Shown: positions 51,992 to 61,581 of the stretch, one piece after another
Layout of the letters: every line of letters begins with the position of its first letter
How positions within the stretch are numbered: position 1 is the first letter of the stretch
Assembly: GCA_029860345.1 (NCBI GenBank)
Contig: JAOUBJ010000004.1
Span: forward strand, 305,679 to 369,678
DNA from: Candidatus Zixiibacteriota bacterium
Lineage (GTDB): Bacteria; Zixibacteria; MSB-5A5; GN15; FEB-12
Direction: 5' to 3'
DNA: 64,000 bases
Program-made: the position numbers and the translations under genes
Notes under the pieces: model-generated
Told to the model about the DNA's origin: nothing
The model's input: the letters and a program-made list of their open reading frames with translations, nothing else
Database searches by the model: none

Positions 51992-52882
51992 TTGGTATCC
52001 AGCTTGACCGAACGCATACAGAAGTTCATTTCGGAAAAGGCACAAGTCCTGACCAACGCTGGAATTGAGCGGTCCAAAGGAGAGGTCGAAACAATCCTCT
52101 GCCATCTCCTCAATTGCGAACGGCTCGACCTTTACATGCGCGGGATGGAACTAATCACCGATGAAGTTCGTGAACGTTTCGAGGCCATCATCGAACGACG
52201 CCTGACGCGCTATCCGATACAATACATACTGGAAGAGTCATGGTTCTATGGCCGACGTTTTTTCGTGTCGCCGGCCGTGATGGTACCCACACCTGAAACT
52301 GAGCTGCTGTGTGAGACGGCTATCAGATATGTTCAACAGCGCAAGATCAAACGTCCCCGTATTCTGGACATAGGTGTCGGCTCCGGTGTGATTTCGGTCA
52401 CGATGGCCCTTGAACTGGCCGAGCCCGAAATTGTGGCGCTCGATATCTCCAAAGATGCACTGGCCGTTGCAGAGAAAAATGCCGCCGACCTGGGTGCTGA
52501 AAACCAAATCGAATTCAGACAATCCGACTTCTTTGGGGCCGTGACACCGGCCGAGCTTTTCGACCTCATTCTGTCCAATCCGCCGTACATAAATGACACC
52601 GAGTACGAAACTCTCCCACCGGAAGTCTTGGCTGACCCGAAGATATCGCTGACTTCAGGACCGGACGGGTTGGATGCGGTGCGCCAGATTCTCATACGTG
52701 CTCCCGAACATCTAACGCCCAACGGACGGCTGATATTCGAAATAGGCTACGACCAGGCCGAGCAGGTGGCTCTGTTGACAGAGACCGACGACCGCTACAA
52801 ATCTATCGCCATCCTGAAAGACTACAACGACTGCGACCGGTTGGTGATTTTGTCGTGCGGTGGGCGAACCGATGCCTCGTGA
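51992..52882 (+). CDS. prmC: Release factor glutamine methyltransferase
   Basis: About 296 residues. The N-terminal helical domain (ERSKGEVETILCHLLNC) leads to FFVSPAVMVPTPETELLCE, motif I (ILDIGVGSGVISVTMAL) and the NPPY motif (LILSNPPYINDTEYETLPPEV), which binds the target glutamine amide. It methylates the GGQ glutamine of RF1 and RF2. An in-frame TAA at 51977 excludes a longer start; TTG at 51992 or 52004 are the candidates and neither has a strong ribosome site. Its stop overlaps nth. Confidence 0.93.
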   Translation: MVSSLTERIQKFISEKAQVLTNAGIERSKGEVETILCHLLNCERLDLYMRGMELITDEVRERFEAIIERRLTRYPIQYILEESWFYGRRFFVSPAVMVPTPETELLCETAIRYVQQRKIKRPRILDIGVGSGVISVTMALELAEPEIVALDISKDALAVAEKNAADLGAENQIEFRQSDFFGAVTPAELFDLILSNPPYINDTEYETLPPEVLADPKISLTSGPDGLDAVRQILIRAPEHLTPNGRLIFEIGYDQAEQVALLTETDDRYKSIAILKDYNDCDRLVILSCGGRTDAS

Positions 52883-53522
52883 AACCGTGGCCGAGAAGAA
52901 GGCGCGAAGCTCCAAGATAATCCGGCTTCTCAAAAAGCAGTACCCCGACGCGCGATGTTCGCTGGATTTCGAAACAGTGCATCAACTGATGGTGGCGACT
53001 ATTCTCTCGGCGCAGTGCACCGACGAGCGGGTCAATATCGTAACCAAAGACCTGTTTAAGAAGTACTGCACGATTGAAGAGTACGCCAACGCCGATCCGG
53101 ATCAGCTGAAACATGTTATCTTTACAACCGGCTTCCACAACAACAAAGCGAAGTCGATCAAGAAATCTGCACAGCAGCTACTCGAACTCTACAACGGTGA
53201 GATACCTCGCACACTCGATGAACTGGTCACACTGGCCGGTGTAGGTCGCAAGACTGCTTCGGTGATTCTCGGTGCCGGGTTTGGTTTGGCTGAAGGGATC
53301 GTGGTCGACACGCACGTTGGACGAATCAGCCGATTGTTGAAACTAACCAACCAGACCGACCCGGTCAAAGTCGAGCGTGACCTTATGAAACTCATTCCCA
53401 AACGTGACTGGATCATTTACTCGCATCTGATGATCTGGCACGGCCGCGCCACCTGCATCGCCCGCCGCCCCCGATGTGCCGAGTGTGTGTTGTACAAGCT
53501 GTGTCCCGGGGCAGTCTTGTAG
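52872..53522 (+). CDS. nth: Endonuclease III
   Basis: 216 residues from the ATG at 52872, overlapping prmC by 11 bp; a GTG at 52860 is possible. The helix-hairpin-helix LAGVGRKTASVIL carries the catalytic Lys, VVDTHVGRISRLL gives the catalytic Asp, and CIARRPRCAECVLYKLC forms the 4Fe-4S cluster loop (C-x6-C-x2-C-x5-C). It removes oxidised pyrimidines and nicks abasic sites. Confidence 0.95.
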   Translation: MPRETVAEKKARSSKIIRLLKKQYPDARCSLDFETVHQLMVATILSAQCTDERVNIVTKDLFKKYCTIEEYANADPDQLKHVIFTTGFHNNKAKSIKKSAQQLLELYNGEIPRTLDELVTLAGVGRKTASVILGAGFGLAEGIVVDTHVGRISRLLKLTNQTDPVKVERDLMKLIPKRDWIIYSHLMIWHGRATCIARRPRCAECVLYKLCPGAVL

Positions 53523-53564
53523 GGTGGGTCCGTATTCGCCTGCGCGCCGTGGCGTGAACCTGCC

Positions 53565-53807
53565 AATTGCGTCATCCTGAGCGGAGTCGAAGGGTGAGCA
53601 GCAAAGAGAAGTTCATGGTTCGACTCCGCTCACCATGAGGTGGGATGCGACTGCTTCCACACGGTCATGTTTCTACACTTTCATTCTGAGTCCAGTCGAA
53701 GGATGAACGCAGTCGATGGGTCTGTCATTCCCGCGAAGGCGGGAATCCATCCGGGCCGACTTCAGTTCAAATCCGATGATGGACCCCCGCCTTCGCGGGG
53801 GTGACAG
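53565..53807. repeat. Cluster of dispersed intergenic repeats
   Basis: Three copies of the CTGAGCGGAGTCGAAGG-type core (53569-53593, 53617-53640 inverted, 53680-53705), a CCCGCGAAGGCGGG hairpin near 53730, and a 30 bp hairpin at 53778-53807 matching 1761-1790. The 520 bp gap 53523-54043 has no convincing gene; a 67-codon frame at 53801 lies in repeat sequence. Confidence 0.8.
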
Positions 53808-53956
53808 AGGAGGCCATGAAGTTCCACGATTTAGTGGACACGGCACCCCACCCTGAGTGCTTCGCCTCGGGTGGGTCCTTCTTCAACCAGTTCTCCTGTC
53901 AGTCTGAAAACGGGTTAACGGACCGGGCTAAATACTCACCCGCCATATTCCCACGG

Positions 53957-53998
53957 AAAAAACAGAGGGCCAAGGCTGGAATTGGCAGCCTTGGCCCT
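53957..53998 (-). terminator. Rho-independent terminator of the lipoprotein gene
   Basis: On the minus strand AGGGCCAAGGCTG pairs with CAGCCTTGGCCCT around a 7-base loop, followed by CTG and TTTTTT. It lies about 45 bp after the lipoprotein stop. Confidence 0.85.
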
Positions 53999-54043
53999 GG
54001 ATGATCTAAGCGCAGGTGTCACATCGAGCAAAGAACGACCGCG

Positions 54044-54646
54044 CTATAGCGGGCTGATCGCAAACAGGCAGTCGAAAGTAATCAACCCATCGGAGTCCAG
54101 CTTGGACATATCCACGGCTCCTGAAAGACGGACCTGGGCCGTGAATCCCTCGTAGGCTCCGGTCCCAGAGAGCACTCCATTCGACCCGTCGATCGGGATA
54201 GCTCCGGTTACATGAGTGGCCGGTGTGGCTACGCTGACCGTAATCGGCTGAACCGATGTATTGCCACGCGAAACAAAAGTGCCGTTGGGCAAGTGGAAGA
54301 TAGTGGTTCCAATCAGCGCGAGACCGTCGCCGACCGGAGTGATCATCGAGAGACAGTCGGTGGCGGTGCCGATCTTTTTGCCGGTGCCGTCATATAGGTC
54401 CACATCAAAACATGTAGCCGAGTCTACAGCACCATCGCCGTCGATATCCGGCACGGTTCCACCGTATGCTTCACCAGTACCGAAAAGTCTGAGCACCGTG
54501 GCTTTTCCGGGCAGGCCTCGATTACCTCCCATATTCGCCGATGCGAATTCACTGTCCATTATCACACCGTTGGAGGAGGTGCCGTCATCACCACAACCGG
54601 CAATGGCGAACAAAATAGCGAAAAATGTAATTCCAATTCGTTTCAT
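54044..54646 (-). CDS. Lipoprotein of unknown function
   Basis: 200 residues beginning MKRIGITFFAILFAIAGCGDD, a type II signal peptide with lipobox AIAGC (Cys at residue 18), so it is an LspA substrate. The mature part is all-beta with a DIDGDGAVDSATCFD calcium-loop-like insert. A late NGVLSGTGAYEGFTAQVRLSG segment resembles allene-oxide-cyclase/dirigent-like barrels (GTGxYxGxxG). Function unknown. Monocistronic by terminator and spacing. Confidence 0.8.
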   Translation of the reverse strand: MKRIGITFFAILFAIAGCGDDGTSSNGVIMDSEFASANMGGNRGLPGKATVLRLFGTGEAYGGTVPDIDGDGAVDSATCFDVDLYDGTGKKIGTATDCLSMITPVGDGLALIGTTIFHLPNGTFVSRGNTSVQPITVSVATPATHVTGAIPIDGSNGVLSGTGAYEGFTAQVRLSGAVDMSKLDSDGLITFDCLFAISPL

Positions 54647-54738
54647 CGTCTTGTCCTTGGTTTTAGTTCGTTAAGCTTACCTTGTGTCAGCGGGGATAGT
54701 CTCACTGGTCTGACAGGATTCTTGAATACAGATTGTTG

Positions 54739-55503
54739 CTAGTTGCCCTCCTTTTCAGACTCGTTCAGGTGTTCGACAGCTTCGTCGGTGGTCCAGACGG
54801 CATTGGCCAGGTAGCGGAAGTTCACCAAAGCTGCCTCATAGCCGTTACCCTCCGGAACCATGGCCCCTGCGGTGGCGTCTTTGACGACTGCCACCTCGAA
54901 ACCTTGCTCGAGTAGTTCGCGAAGGTGAGCTTCGACACACAGGTTGGCCGACATCCCGGCGAGGATGACTTTGTCGATGCCGCGCTTACGCAACTGAAGC
55001 ACCAGATCGTTGGTCTCAGGACCGTAAACCTTGTGAGGGCTGACAACAACCGTCCTGCCGTCCTCCAGGTACTTCTTGTATTGTTCGAGCCAGTCCGCAC
55101 CGGAATTCGGAAACTGATCCAAAGTGAGCGGTCCGGCGCGGTCGAACATGCCTATATTGTGCATGAGCACCTCCAAGGCACCTTCAAACTTCCAACCATG
55201 ATCGGTAGGATAGTAATAGTGCGGCGACACAAAGACCTCGATGCCTTTCGCCTTGGCAAGTTTCAGTAGCCGCTCGATGTTCTCAACCGTGTTATTGTCG
55301 GTCACGCTCTGACCGACCACACCCCAGGTGACTCCGTCGGGACTGAGGAAGTCGTTTTGGGGGTCCGTGATTACGAGAGCCGTGTGTTCGGAGTCGATAG
55401 TCATCCCCGGCGCGGGCAATTGCGCCCAAAGGACACCTCCGATTGACAGGGCGAGCAGCAGCCCGGCGAGCAAGCTGACGGTCAGGCTCTTGTAGGTTTG
55501 CAT
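54739..55503 (-). CDS. Exported isochorismatase-family cysteine hydrolase
   Basis: 254 residues from the ATG at 55503, supported by AGGAGA eight bases upstream; a longer frame to 55560 has no site. A signal peptide ends at VLWAQ (about residue 28). The catalytic Asp is in LVITDPQNDFLSPDG, the Lys in VVVSPHKVYG, and the Cys in LAGMSANLCVEAHLRELLEQG, the isochorismatase-like triad. Most relatives are cytosolic; export here suggests a periplasmic amidase-type role. Substrate unknown. Confidence 0.87.
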   Translation of the reverse strand: MQTYKSLTVSLLAGLLLALSIGGVLWAQLPAPGMTIDSEHTALVITDPQNDFLSPDGVTWGVVGQSVTDNNTVENIERLLKLAKAKGIEVFVSPHYYYPTDHGWKFEGALEVLMHNIGMFDRAGPLTLDQFPNSGADWLEQYKKYLEDGRTVVVSPHKVYGPETNDLVLQLRKRGIDKVILAGMSANLCVEAHLRELLEQGFEVAVVKDATAGAMVPEGNGYEAALVNFRYLANAVWTTDEAVEHLNESEKEGN

Positions 55504-55823
55504 CAATTGTCTCTCCTGGAAAAAGGTTGGCGTTCCAAATATCCCTAAGTCCCGCGACAACTACCGGTTCACTGTTCAGTTACTGAGGTGACCGTTAAGG
55601 CTGTCGTAACAGGAGCGGATAATATATAGACTATATACGTCCATAAGTCCAATTTCTGGAAAGAAAACAAGACGGATTGCAAAATCTCTATTTGGGTGGA
55701 TTCGGACCGGGATCAGGGTGGCTGTCGGGGGGTGTCAATGCGGTTGGAGTGATTGCACACACCCGGCGGTACCCCGGCCAGGGCGCTTCGCGGCCATCTG
55801 CCTCACCCTGTGCGTGCACCCTA

Positions 55824-55899
55824 CCTCATCCTGAGCGGAGTCGAAGGGCGATAAATCGCTTTTTCGCGCTTCGCGCCTTTCAGCCTCACCCTGTGCGTG
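55824..55899. repeat. Composite dispersed repeat
   Basis: CATCCTGAGCGGAGTCGAAGG followed by GCGATAAATCGCTTTTTCGCG and a CACCCTGTGCG stretch, the same composite as at 1694-1752. The 726 bp gap 55504-56229 otherwise shows no credible protein; a palindrome (ACTATGCACTGCATAGT) lies at about 56013-56029. Confidence 0.7.
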
Positions 55900-56229
55900 G
55901 TGTACGTCCTCGTGCACCACGATGGCAAATTGGGTTCGTTTTGCGGAAAAAGTACTTTTGGTCACGACACTTTCCGGTTGTGAGTTTCTGCCACGCGTAC
56001 CTCTTTCACGACTATGCACTGCATAGTGCTCGCATAAGAACGGGTGCTTCGGGTTTTTGTGCAGAGTTTGTAGGGAAAGTGGACAACCGACGCAAGTTCA
56101 TGCGGCGACATGCTCACTGGAAACCAAGCCCGCCCATGCGGGGATGGGCCGCCACATCTTCGGTGCGTTCCGGACCCGACACAACCGACCACGGTTTTTC
56201 AACACTCCCCAAGCGGGCGGGCCACCATG

Positions 56230-56763
56230 CTACTTCTTCCTTGTCGGCCGTAAGTCACCCATCGTCTCGATATCATCTGCCATGCTGATGCCGCGGGCGA
56301 GGTTTTTCGAGAGGATGCTGAAGAACTTCCTGTGTGAATCTGGAAGCGTGGATTTACTGAGTGTTTTGTCCAATAGCTTCATCGCTGCAACCGGGTTGCC
56401 GGCCATCATCTTCATTGAGAGCATTTTGTTTTCTTCTTCTTCACTCCACTTGCCCTTGGCGGTTTTGCGCCACTTGATCAGATTTGCCAGTTCGTTTATA
56501 CCTATGAGAATAGCAAGAGGAGGGCAGGCCAGGATGGCGCCGACTTTGGCAGCCCATCCCAGAGTTCTACCGGTAGAAATTCCACCGCGCTGCTTCAATC
56601 GCAAATGTTGACCACAGTATCGGTTCGAATTCGCCACGAGTCGTTTGCATTGCTGGCCTCTGGCTGTGGTGGCAGCACATCGGTGTTTTCTCTCACCTTT
56701 CGAGCCATTTGCCGACGGTCCCGGTTCGAATCCTGATCGCTTTACGTTCTTGCGGTGTCGCAT
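56230..56763 (-). CDS. Small membrane protein with CxxxT-CxR-CxxH zinc motif
   Basis: 177 residues from the ATG at 56763; a longer frame to 56865 exists without a ribosome site. Residues 25-55 read RCAATTARGQQCKRLVANSN then YCGQH, a Cys3His zinc-binding pattern often seen in small phage or hypothetical proteins. One membrane helix follows (VGAILACPPLAILIGINELA), and the C-terminal half is a charged helical region. No neighbours suggest a function. The gene stands alone between repeats and purL. Confidence 0.65.
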   Translation of the reverse strand: MRHRKNVKRSGFEPGPSANGSKGERKHRCAATTARGQQCKRLVANSNRYCGQHLRLKQRGGISTGRTLGWAAKVGAILACPPLAILIGINELANLIKWRKTAKGKWSEEEENKMLSMKMMAGNPVAAMKLLDKTLSKSTLPDSHRKFFSILSKNLARGISMADDIETMGDLRPTRKK

Positions 56764-57005
56764 AGGCCTCTTACGGACTAGTAATCTTATGCCCTTGTCA
56801 ACAGATACATGATAACCAAGCGTTCTGTCTGCGTCAATACCATTGAGAACCGCAAAGGACAACATTGAATTCTGTCCGATCTCCCTAACGATCGAAGGCA
56901 GCCGGTCTACAGTTTAAGAAGGGATAGACTTCTTTGGCCACGAGTTGCGTCCTAAAGGTTGCTACCGACCTGTGGGGAAAAGAAACTTTCTCTCCCCCTT
57001 CCCAA

Positions 57006-57034
57006 TTGACCTTGGCCCCTGAGCACCCTATATT
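57006..57034 (+). promoter_or_regulatory. Sigma-70-like promoter of purL
   Basis: TTGACC (57006-57011) and TATATT (57029-57034), spacer 17 bp, 25 bp before the purL start. Confidence 0.65.
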
Positions 57035-57059
57035 CCACTCCTTACGGTAAGGAGATAAA

Positions 57060-59300
57060 ATGCCCGCGAAATATCAGCAGCCCGAAGTAACCCCGGAAAT
57101 GGTCGAAGCCCACGGCCTCACCAAAGAAGAACACGAGAAAATCAAACAAACCCTCGGTCGTGAGATGACCTACACGGAGCTGGGGGTCTATTCGGTCATG
57201 TGGTCCGAACACTGTTCATACAAGAACTCAATCGGACTGATCAAAACGTTGCCGCGCGAAGGTAAAAATCTCTTAGCCAAAGCGGGTGAAGAAAACGCCG
57301 GCGCCGTTGATATCGGCGATGGTCTGGCCGTGGTGTTCAAAATCGAATCGCACAACCATCCCTCAGCGGTCGAACCATACCAGGGCGCGGCGACAGGCGT
57401 AGGAGGTATCCTTCGCGATATTTTCACCATGGGTGCGCGCCCAATTGCGGCGTTGAACTCGTTACGTTTCGGATCGCCGGATAATCCGCGCGTGCGCTAC
57501 TTAGTCGACGGTGTCGTGCGCGGGATCGGCGACTACGGCAACTCGTTCGGCGTGCCGACCGTGGCCGGTGAGGTCTATTTCGATGAAGCCTACACCGGCA
57601 ACCCGCTGGTCAACGCCATGGCGGTCGGCATTGTCAAAAGCGACGGCATTGCTTCAGCCGTGGCCGAAGGGGAAGGCAACCCCTTGATGATAGTCGGCAG
57701 CAAAACCGGGCGCGACGGTATACACGGCGCTACTTTTGCATCGGTGGAACTGTCCGAAGAGTCCGAAGAAAAGCGGTCCTCGGTGCAGATAGGCGATCCG
57801 TTCACGGAGAAGCTGCTCTTGGAAGCCACGCTTGAAATTATCGAAAAAGATTTGATCGTAGGTATCCAGGACATGGGCGCCGCCGGGATCACCTGTAGTT
57901 GTTCGGAAATGTCGGCCAAGGGTGAAAGCGGCGTGGTTGTCGATATCGAAAAAGTTCCGGTGCGTGAAACAGCGATGACACCGTATGAAATACTGCTCTC
58001 CGAATCGCAGGAGCGGATGTTGGTATGTGTCAAAAAAGGGCGCGAGAAGGCAGTAACCGAAGTGTTCGACAAGTGGGGACTGGACTCGACTATCATCGGT
58101 CATGTCACCTCGGATAAGCTTATGACCGTCCGTCTCAATGGCGAGGTCGTTTCACAGATTCCGTCCGCTTCGTTGGTACTGGGCGGCGATGCGCCAGTGT
58201 ATGAACGTGAAACCCAACGACCAGCCTATCTGGATGAATTGAATGATCTCGATACGGATGAGCTCCCTCTTGATCGGGACTGGAACAGAGACCTGCTGGA
58301 CCTTTTGGCAACGCCGAACATTTGTCACAAGGGCTGGGTGTACGAGCAATATGACTCCATGGTGCGGACCAACACGGCGGTTGGTCCCGGTTCCGATGCG
58401 GCCGTGATGCGTCTGCGGAAGACCAACAAGGCGCTGGCCATGGCCACCGACTGCAACGCCCGTTTCTGTTACCTCAACCCGCGACTGGGCGCACAAAGCG
58501 CCGTGGCTGAAGCGGCCCGCAATATTGTCTGCTCCGGTGGTCAGCCGTTGGCCGTGACCAACTGTCTCAATTTCGGTAATCCTTACAAGCCGGAGATCTA
58601 CTACGGCTTTGCCCAGGCTATTGCCGGTATGGGTGATGCCTGTCGAATCCTTGACACACCCGTCACCGGCGGGAATGTCTCGTTCTACAATGAAGACCCC
58701 GAGCGCGCGGTCTTCCCGACTCCGACAATCGGCATGGTCGGCCTGGTTTCCGATGATGAGCATATCACCACTCAGTGGTTCAAACAGACCGGTGACGTGA
58801 TTTTCCTTCTTGGCACAAACACTAACGAAATCGGCGCCTCGGAGTACCTGCACGCTTTGCACGGCATGACCAAAGGGGCGGTACCGGCACTCGATTTGGA
58901 ATTCGAGAAGAAGTTGCAGGAAGGACTCCTGGCAGCGATAACGCGCGGTTGGATTCGTTCGGCGCACGATTGCGCCGAGGGCGGTTTGGCTGTCGCCCTG
59001 GCTGAATGTTGTATCTCCAATCGCGAACAGCAGATCGGCTCCACAACTACTCTCAACGACGACTTACGTACTGATGCGCTTCTGTTCGGCGAAGGCCAGT
59101 CGCGCGTTGTGATTAGTTGCGACGTTGCAAATGCCGATGCGGTCGCCGAGTTTTTCCAGAAGCTCGAACTTCCCTGCGCGAACATCGGCACAGTTGGCGG
59201 TGATCGGCTAAAGATCAACGATGTGACCGACCTGCCGTTGGATAAACTGGATGCATCTTTCTTTGAAGCCATGCCGGCGTTTATGGAGAAGGTGGGATAA
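57060..59300 (+). CDS. purL: Phosphoribosylformylglycinamidine synthase subunit PurL
   Basis: 746 residues, the small (ATP-grasp-independent, PurM-like) PurL that works with separate PurQ and PurS. AAGGAG precedes the ATG. Conserved text includes [47 protein letters not shown] and, in the second half, CLNFGNP and [14 protein letters not shown]. It converts FGAR to FGAM using ammonia from PurQ and ATP. purQ and purS are not in the window. Monocistronic here. Confidence 0.96.
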   Translation: MPAKYQQPEVTPEMVEAHGLTKEEHEKIKQTLGREMTYTELGVYSVMWSEHCSYKNSIGLIKTLPREGKNLLAKAGEENAGAVDIGDGLAVVFKIESHNHPSAVEPYQGAATGVGGILRDIFTMGARPIAALNSLRFGSPDNPRVRYLVDGVVRGIGDYGNSFGVPTVAGEVYFDEAYTGNPLVNAMAVGIVKSDGIASAVAEGEGNPLMIVGSKTGRDGIHGATFASVELSEESEEKRSSVQIGDPFTEKLLLEATLEIIEKDLIVGIQDMGAAGITCSCSEMSAKGESGVVVDIEKVPVRETAMTPYEILLSESQERMLVCVKKGREKAVTEVFDKWGLDSTIIGHVTSDKLMTVRLNGEVVSQIPSASLVLGGDAPVYERETQRPAYLDELNDLDTDELPLDRDWNRDLLDLLATPNICHKGWVYEQYDSMVRTNTAVGPGSDAAVMRLRKTNKALAMATDCNARFCYLNPRLGAQSAVAEAARNIVCSGGQPLAVTNCLNFGNPYKPEIYYGFAQAIAGMGDACRILDTPVTGGNVSFYNEDPERAVFPTPTIGMVGLVSDDEHITTQWFKQTGDVIFLLGTNTNEIGASEYLHALHGMTKGAVPALDLEFEKKLQEGLLAAITRGWIRSAHDCAEGGLAVALAECCISNREQQIGSTTTLNDDLRTDALLFGEGQSRVVISCDVANADAVAEFFQKLELPCANIGTVGGDRLKINDVTDLPLDKLDASFFEAMPAFMEKVG

Positions 59301-59368
59301 CACGGTCAAGCCCTGTTTTTGTGGCAATGCCACGCGGAACGAGAGTGCACGATGATGCTTCTTCAAAG

Positions 59369-59459
59369 TCCCCTCTTGAGAGGGGATTCAGGGGTGTGTA
59401 TTTGACGAGTATGAATGAAGAACACACCCCGCCCTTCGGGCACCCCTCTCGAGAGGGGA
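59369..59459. repeat. Inverted pair of CCCCTCT/GAGAGGGG elements
   Basis: The left arm (59369-59399) reads TCCCCTCTTGAGAGGGGA then TTCAGGGGTGTGT; the right arm (59422-59459) reads ACACACCCC, GCCCTTCGGGC, ACCCCTCTCGAGAGGGGA. The arms are mutually inverted and each contains its own palindrome. Another CGGAGTCGAGG core lies at about 59545. No gene in 59301-59577. Confidence 0.8.
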
Positions 59460-59577
59460 CCAAAGACTGGGTGTTACGTGATTCGCACGCATGTATGGAA
59501 CATGGCTCCGGCACAAGAGTAGAACCTTGTCGTGTCACCCCGTGCGGAGTCGAGGGGCGACAGCCTGGGAGTTAGCC

Positions 59578-60297
59578 ATGGCCCTATACATCTTTTCAGA
59601 TGCACATCTCGGAGCACACTCTGATGAGTTAGAGACCCTCAAGCGGCAGAAGATAGCGGCGCTGTTTGATATGGTGCGTACCGACGGTGACCGCCTGGTG
59701 ATTCTGGGCGACCTGTTCGACTTTTGGTTTGAGTACAAGCACGCCATTCCCAAAGATCACCATCGAGTTCTCTGCATGCTCGATGGCTTGATTCAACAAG
59801 GTATCCGGATAGACTATGTCAGCGGCAACCATGATTTCTGGATGGGTGACTTTTTCACGAAGGAGATGGGTGTCGCGGTACATCGTGACACCCTTGATCT
59901 GGGATACGAAGGGAAACGGCTCCATCTGATACATGGCGACGGCCTGGCCAAAGCTGACAAAGGCTATCGTTTCCTCAAGCGTATCCTTCGCAACCGGGTC
60001 AATATCTGGCTCTACCGAAAACTCACACCCGATTGGGCGATTCCGCTGGCCAAAGCAGTGTCGGGCTCCTCGCGCAATTACACGTCCGGTCGTGATCCGG
60101 ACTTTGTCGCCGATTATGAAGAGTATGCGAAAGAGAAACTGTCCGGCAACTACGACATTGTGGCCATCGGGCACTTGCACATTCCCGCGATCAAGCAGTT
60201 TGACAGTGGCACTTACATAAACACCGGCGATTTTATCGAGAGCTTCACGTATGCGAAGGTTGGTGATGGAAAGTGCGAATTGGTCAACCTACTTTGA
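59578..60297 (+). CDS. lpxH: UDP-2,3-diacylglucosamine diphosphatase-like metallophosphoesterase
   Basis: 239 residues from the ATG at 59578 with GGGAG six bases upstream. Calcineurin-like motifs in order: FSDAHLGAH (Asp, His), ILGDLFDFWFEY (GDLFDFW, LpxH hallmark), SGNHDFW, LIHGDGLAKAD and AIGHLHIPA. LpxH cleaves UDP-2,3-diacylglucosamine to lipid X on the inner face of the membrane, implying lipid A in this organism. FCB-group members of the family are sometimes annotated more generally, so confidence in the exact step is moderate. Confidence 0.87.
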   Translation: MALYIFSDAHLGAHSDELETLKRQKIAALFDMVRTDGDRLVILGDLFDFWFEYKHAIPKDHHRVLCMLDGLIQQGIRIDYVSGNHDFWMGDFFTKEMGVAVHRDTLDLGYEGKRLHLIHGDGLAKADKGYRFLKRILRNRVNIWLYRKLTPDWAIPLAKAVSGSSRNYTSGRDPDFVADYEEYAKEKLSGNYDIVAIGHLHIPAIKQFDSGTYINTGDFIESFTYAKVGDGKCELVNLL

Positions 60298-60482
60298 TGG
60301 ATTCTGTGTCCCGCGCTTGCTCACATGACTCAAAAACTATTTGGCAAAAAACGTTGGACTATTTATTCTTCTGATGAAGCGAGAATTGGTGAGCATGCGT
60401 CGGCTGGTGGAATGTGTAAAACATCAGGAAACTGAAAACCGCCGATTAATGAAGACTATAGACAGCCGAAAGGATGGATACT

Positions 60483-60572
60483 ATGGGAAAGGACAGAAAC
60501 AGACCCGGCCGGGAAAAGAAAACACCCAAAAAGCCGAAACCGAAGAAAGAACCGACGCAGCCCAAGAAGTAG
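60483..60572 (+). CDS. 29-residue Lys/Pro-rich small protein
   Basis: ATG at 60483 with AAAGGA eight bases upstream, stop TAG at 60572. The product begins MGKDRNRPGREKKTPKKP and continues with KPKKEP and TQPKK: 12 of 29 residues are Lys or Arg and it has six Pro, with no acidic stretch. I recall similar tiny proteins starting MGKDRxRPGREKKKPKK in other bacteria, so it may be real. Highly basic and probably disordered; an RNA- or ribosome-binding role would be a guess. Confidence 0.55.
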   Translation: MGKDRNRPGREKKTPKKPKPKKEPTQPKK

Positions 60573-60601
60573 CTGGTCGGCATCTGGTTGTAATCAGATA
60601 C

Positions 60602-61396
60602 CTAAGTATTCAGCAGACGTCGATATTCTTCAGGTCGGCGATCGGCGAACAGATCGTTCCGTGCTGTCGCCGTCTTGTCGCGCGCTGTTGCGATGTCTAC
60701 GTCAACAACTGTGACCAGCTCTTCATCCGCCCCGGCTTGAGCTAACAACTCCCCTTTGGGATCGGCAATAGTAGACAGCCCGGTGAAAGTCAAATCGTCC
60801 TCGGTTCCGATTCGATTGGCCGTTACGATATAAACGTGGTTGGTCAGCGCATGAATCGGAATTGCCCGCTGGCAGAGGCCGGGAATAATCAGATTCGACG
60901 GGTGACAGATCACATCGGCGCCGTCAAGGGCCAGTATCCTCCATACTTCCGGGAAGAACCAGTCAAAGCAAATCGCCATCCCGACTCGGGCTAGGCCGAT
61001 ATCAAAAACGGGCAGACCTGAATCGCCCGGCTGGAAGATGTCCTTTTCGTTCATGAACAAATGCATCTTGCGGTACTTACCGACAACGCCCTCCGGACCT
61101 ACCAGGACAGAGCTGTTGAACAACTTGTCACCATCGCGCTCGTTGACCCCGCACACGAGGTGCATCTGTTGTTTTCGACAAAGCTCTGCCAGGCTTTCGA
61201 CGAAGACGCTATTTGCGACTTCTTCGGATGTTTCCCATGCTTGTTCTTTTGAGACAAAGTTGTATCCACTGTTGGCAAGTTCCGGCAAGACCAACAGGTC
61301 GGCTTCCGGCCCCTCGCGTACCAGCCTGTCGACGTTCGTCAGATTGGCTTGGGGTTCACCCAACAGAGGACAAAACTGTGCGAATCCGATTTTCAA
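60602..61396 (-). CDS. Carbon-nitrogen hydrolase (nitrilase superfamily)
   Basis: 264 residues. The Glu-Lys-Cys triad is visible: LLVLPELANSGYNF (Glu near 43), KYRKMHLFMNEK (Lys near 109) and GMAICFDWFFPEVWR (Cys near 144). Members hydrolyse amides or nitriles; the closest subgroups are omega-amidase or N-carbamoylputrescine amidase-like, but I cannot choose. Convergent with the tiny Lys-rich gene. Confidence 0.88.
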   Translation of the reverse strand: MKIGFAQFCPLLGEPQANLTNVDRLVREGPEADLLVLPELANSGYNFVSKEQAWETSEEVANSVFVESLAELCRKQQMHLVCGVNERDGDKLFNSSVLVGPEGVVGKYRKMHLFMNEKDIFQPGDSGLPVFDIGLARVGMAICFDWFFPEVWRILALDGADVICHPSNLIIPGLCQRAIPIHALTNHVYIVTANRIGTEDDLTFTGLSTIADPKGELLAQAGADEELVTVVDVDIATARDKTATARNDLFADRRPEEYRRLLNT

Positions 61397-61581
61397 CTGG
61401 GCTATCTCCTTTGCAGGTCAGGACTGTGCGCTGCAACTCGACCACCGACAATATAGCGCCGGAATTCTGCCCTGGACAGGCAAATAGTGGCCGGCGGTGA
61501 GTTGGAAACCGGTTTCACAAGAGAAACCAATTTAGCATGAAGACTCAGCTGGCGCTGTCCTCAGGTGGCCACCTACCGTAC

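Noticed and set aside
56700..56745. tRNA-like GGTTCGAATCC segment
   Set aside because: The flanking stems do not pair as a T arm and no anticodon arm or acceptor stem can be built; it lies in the coding sequence of the zinc-motif protein.
60341..60745. 134-codon plus-strand frame
   Set aside because: It overlaps the nitrilase-family gene on the other strand and reads the small Lys-rich protein's region in another frame; no domain.
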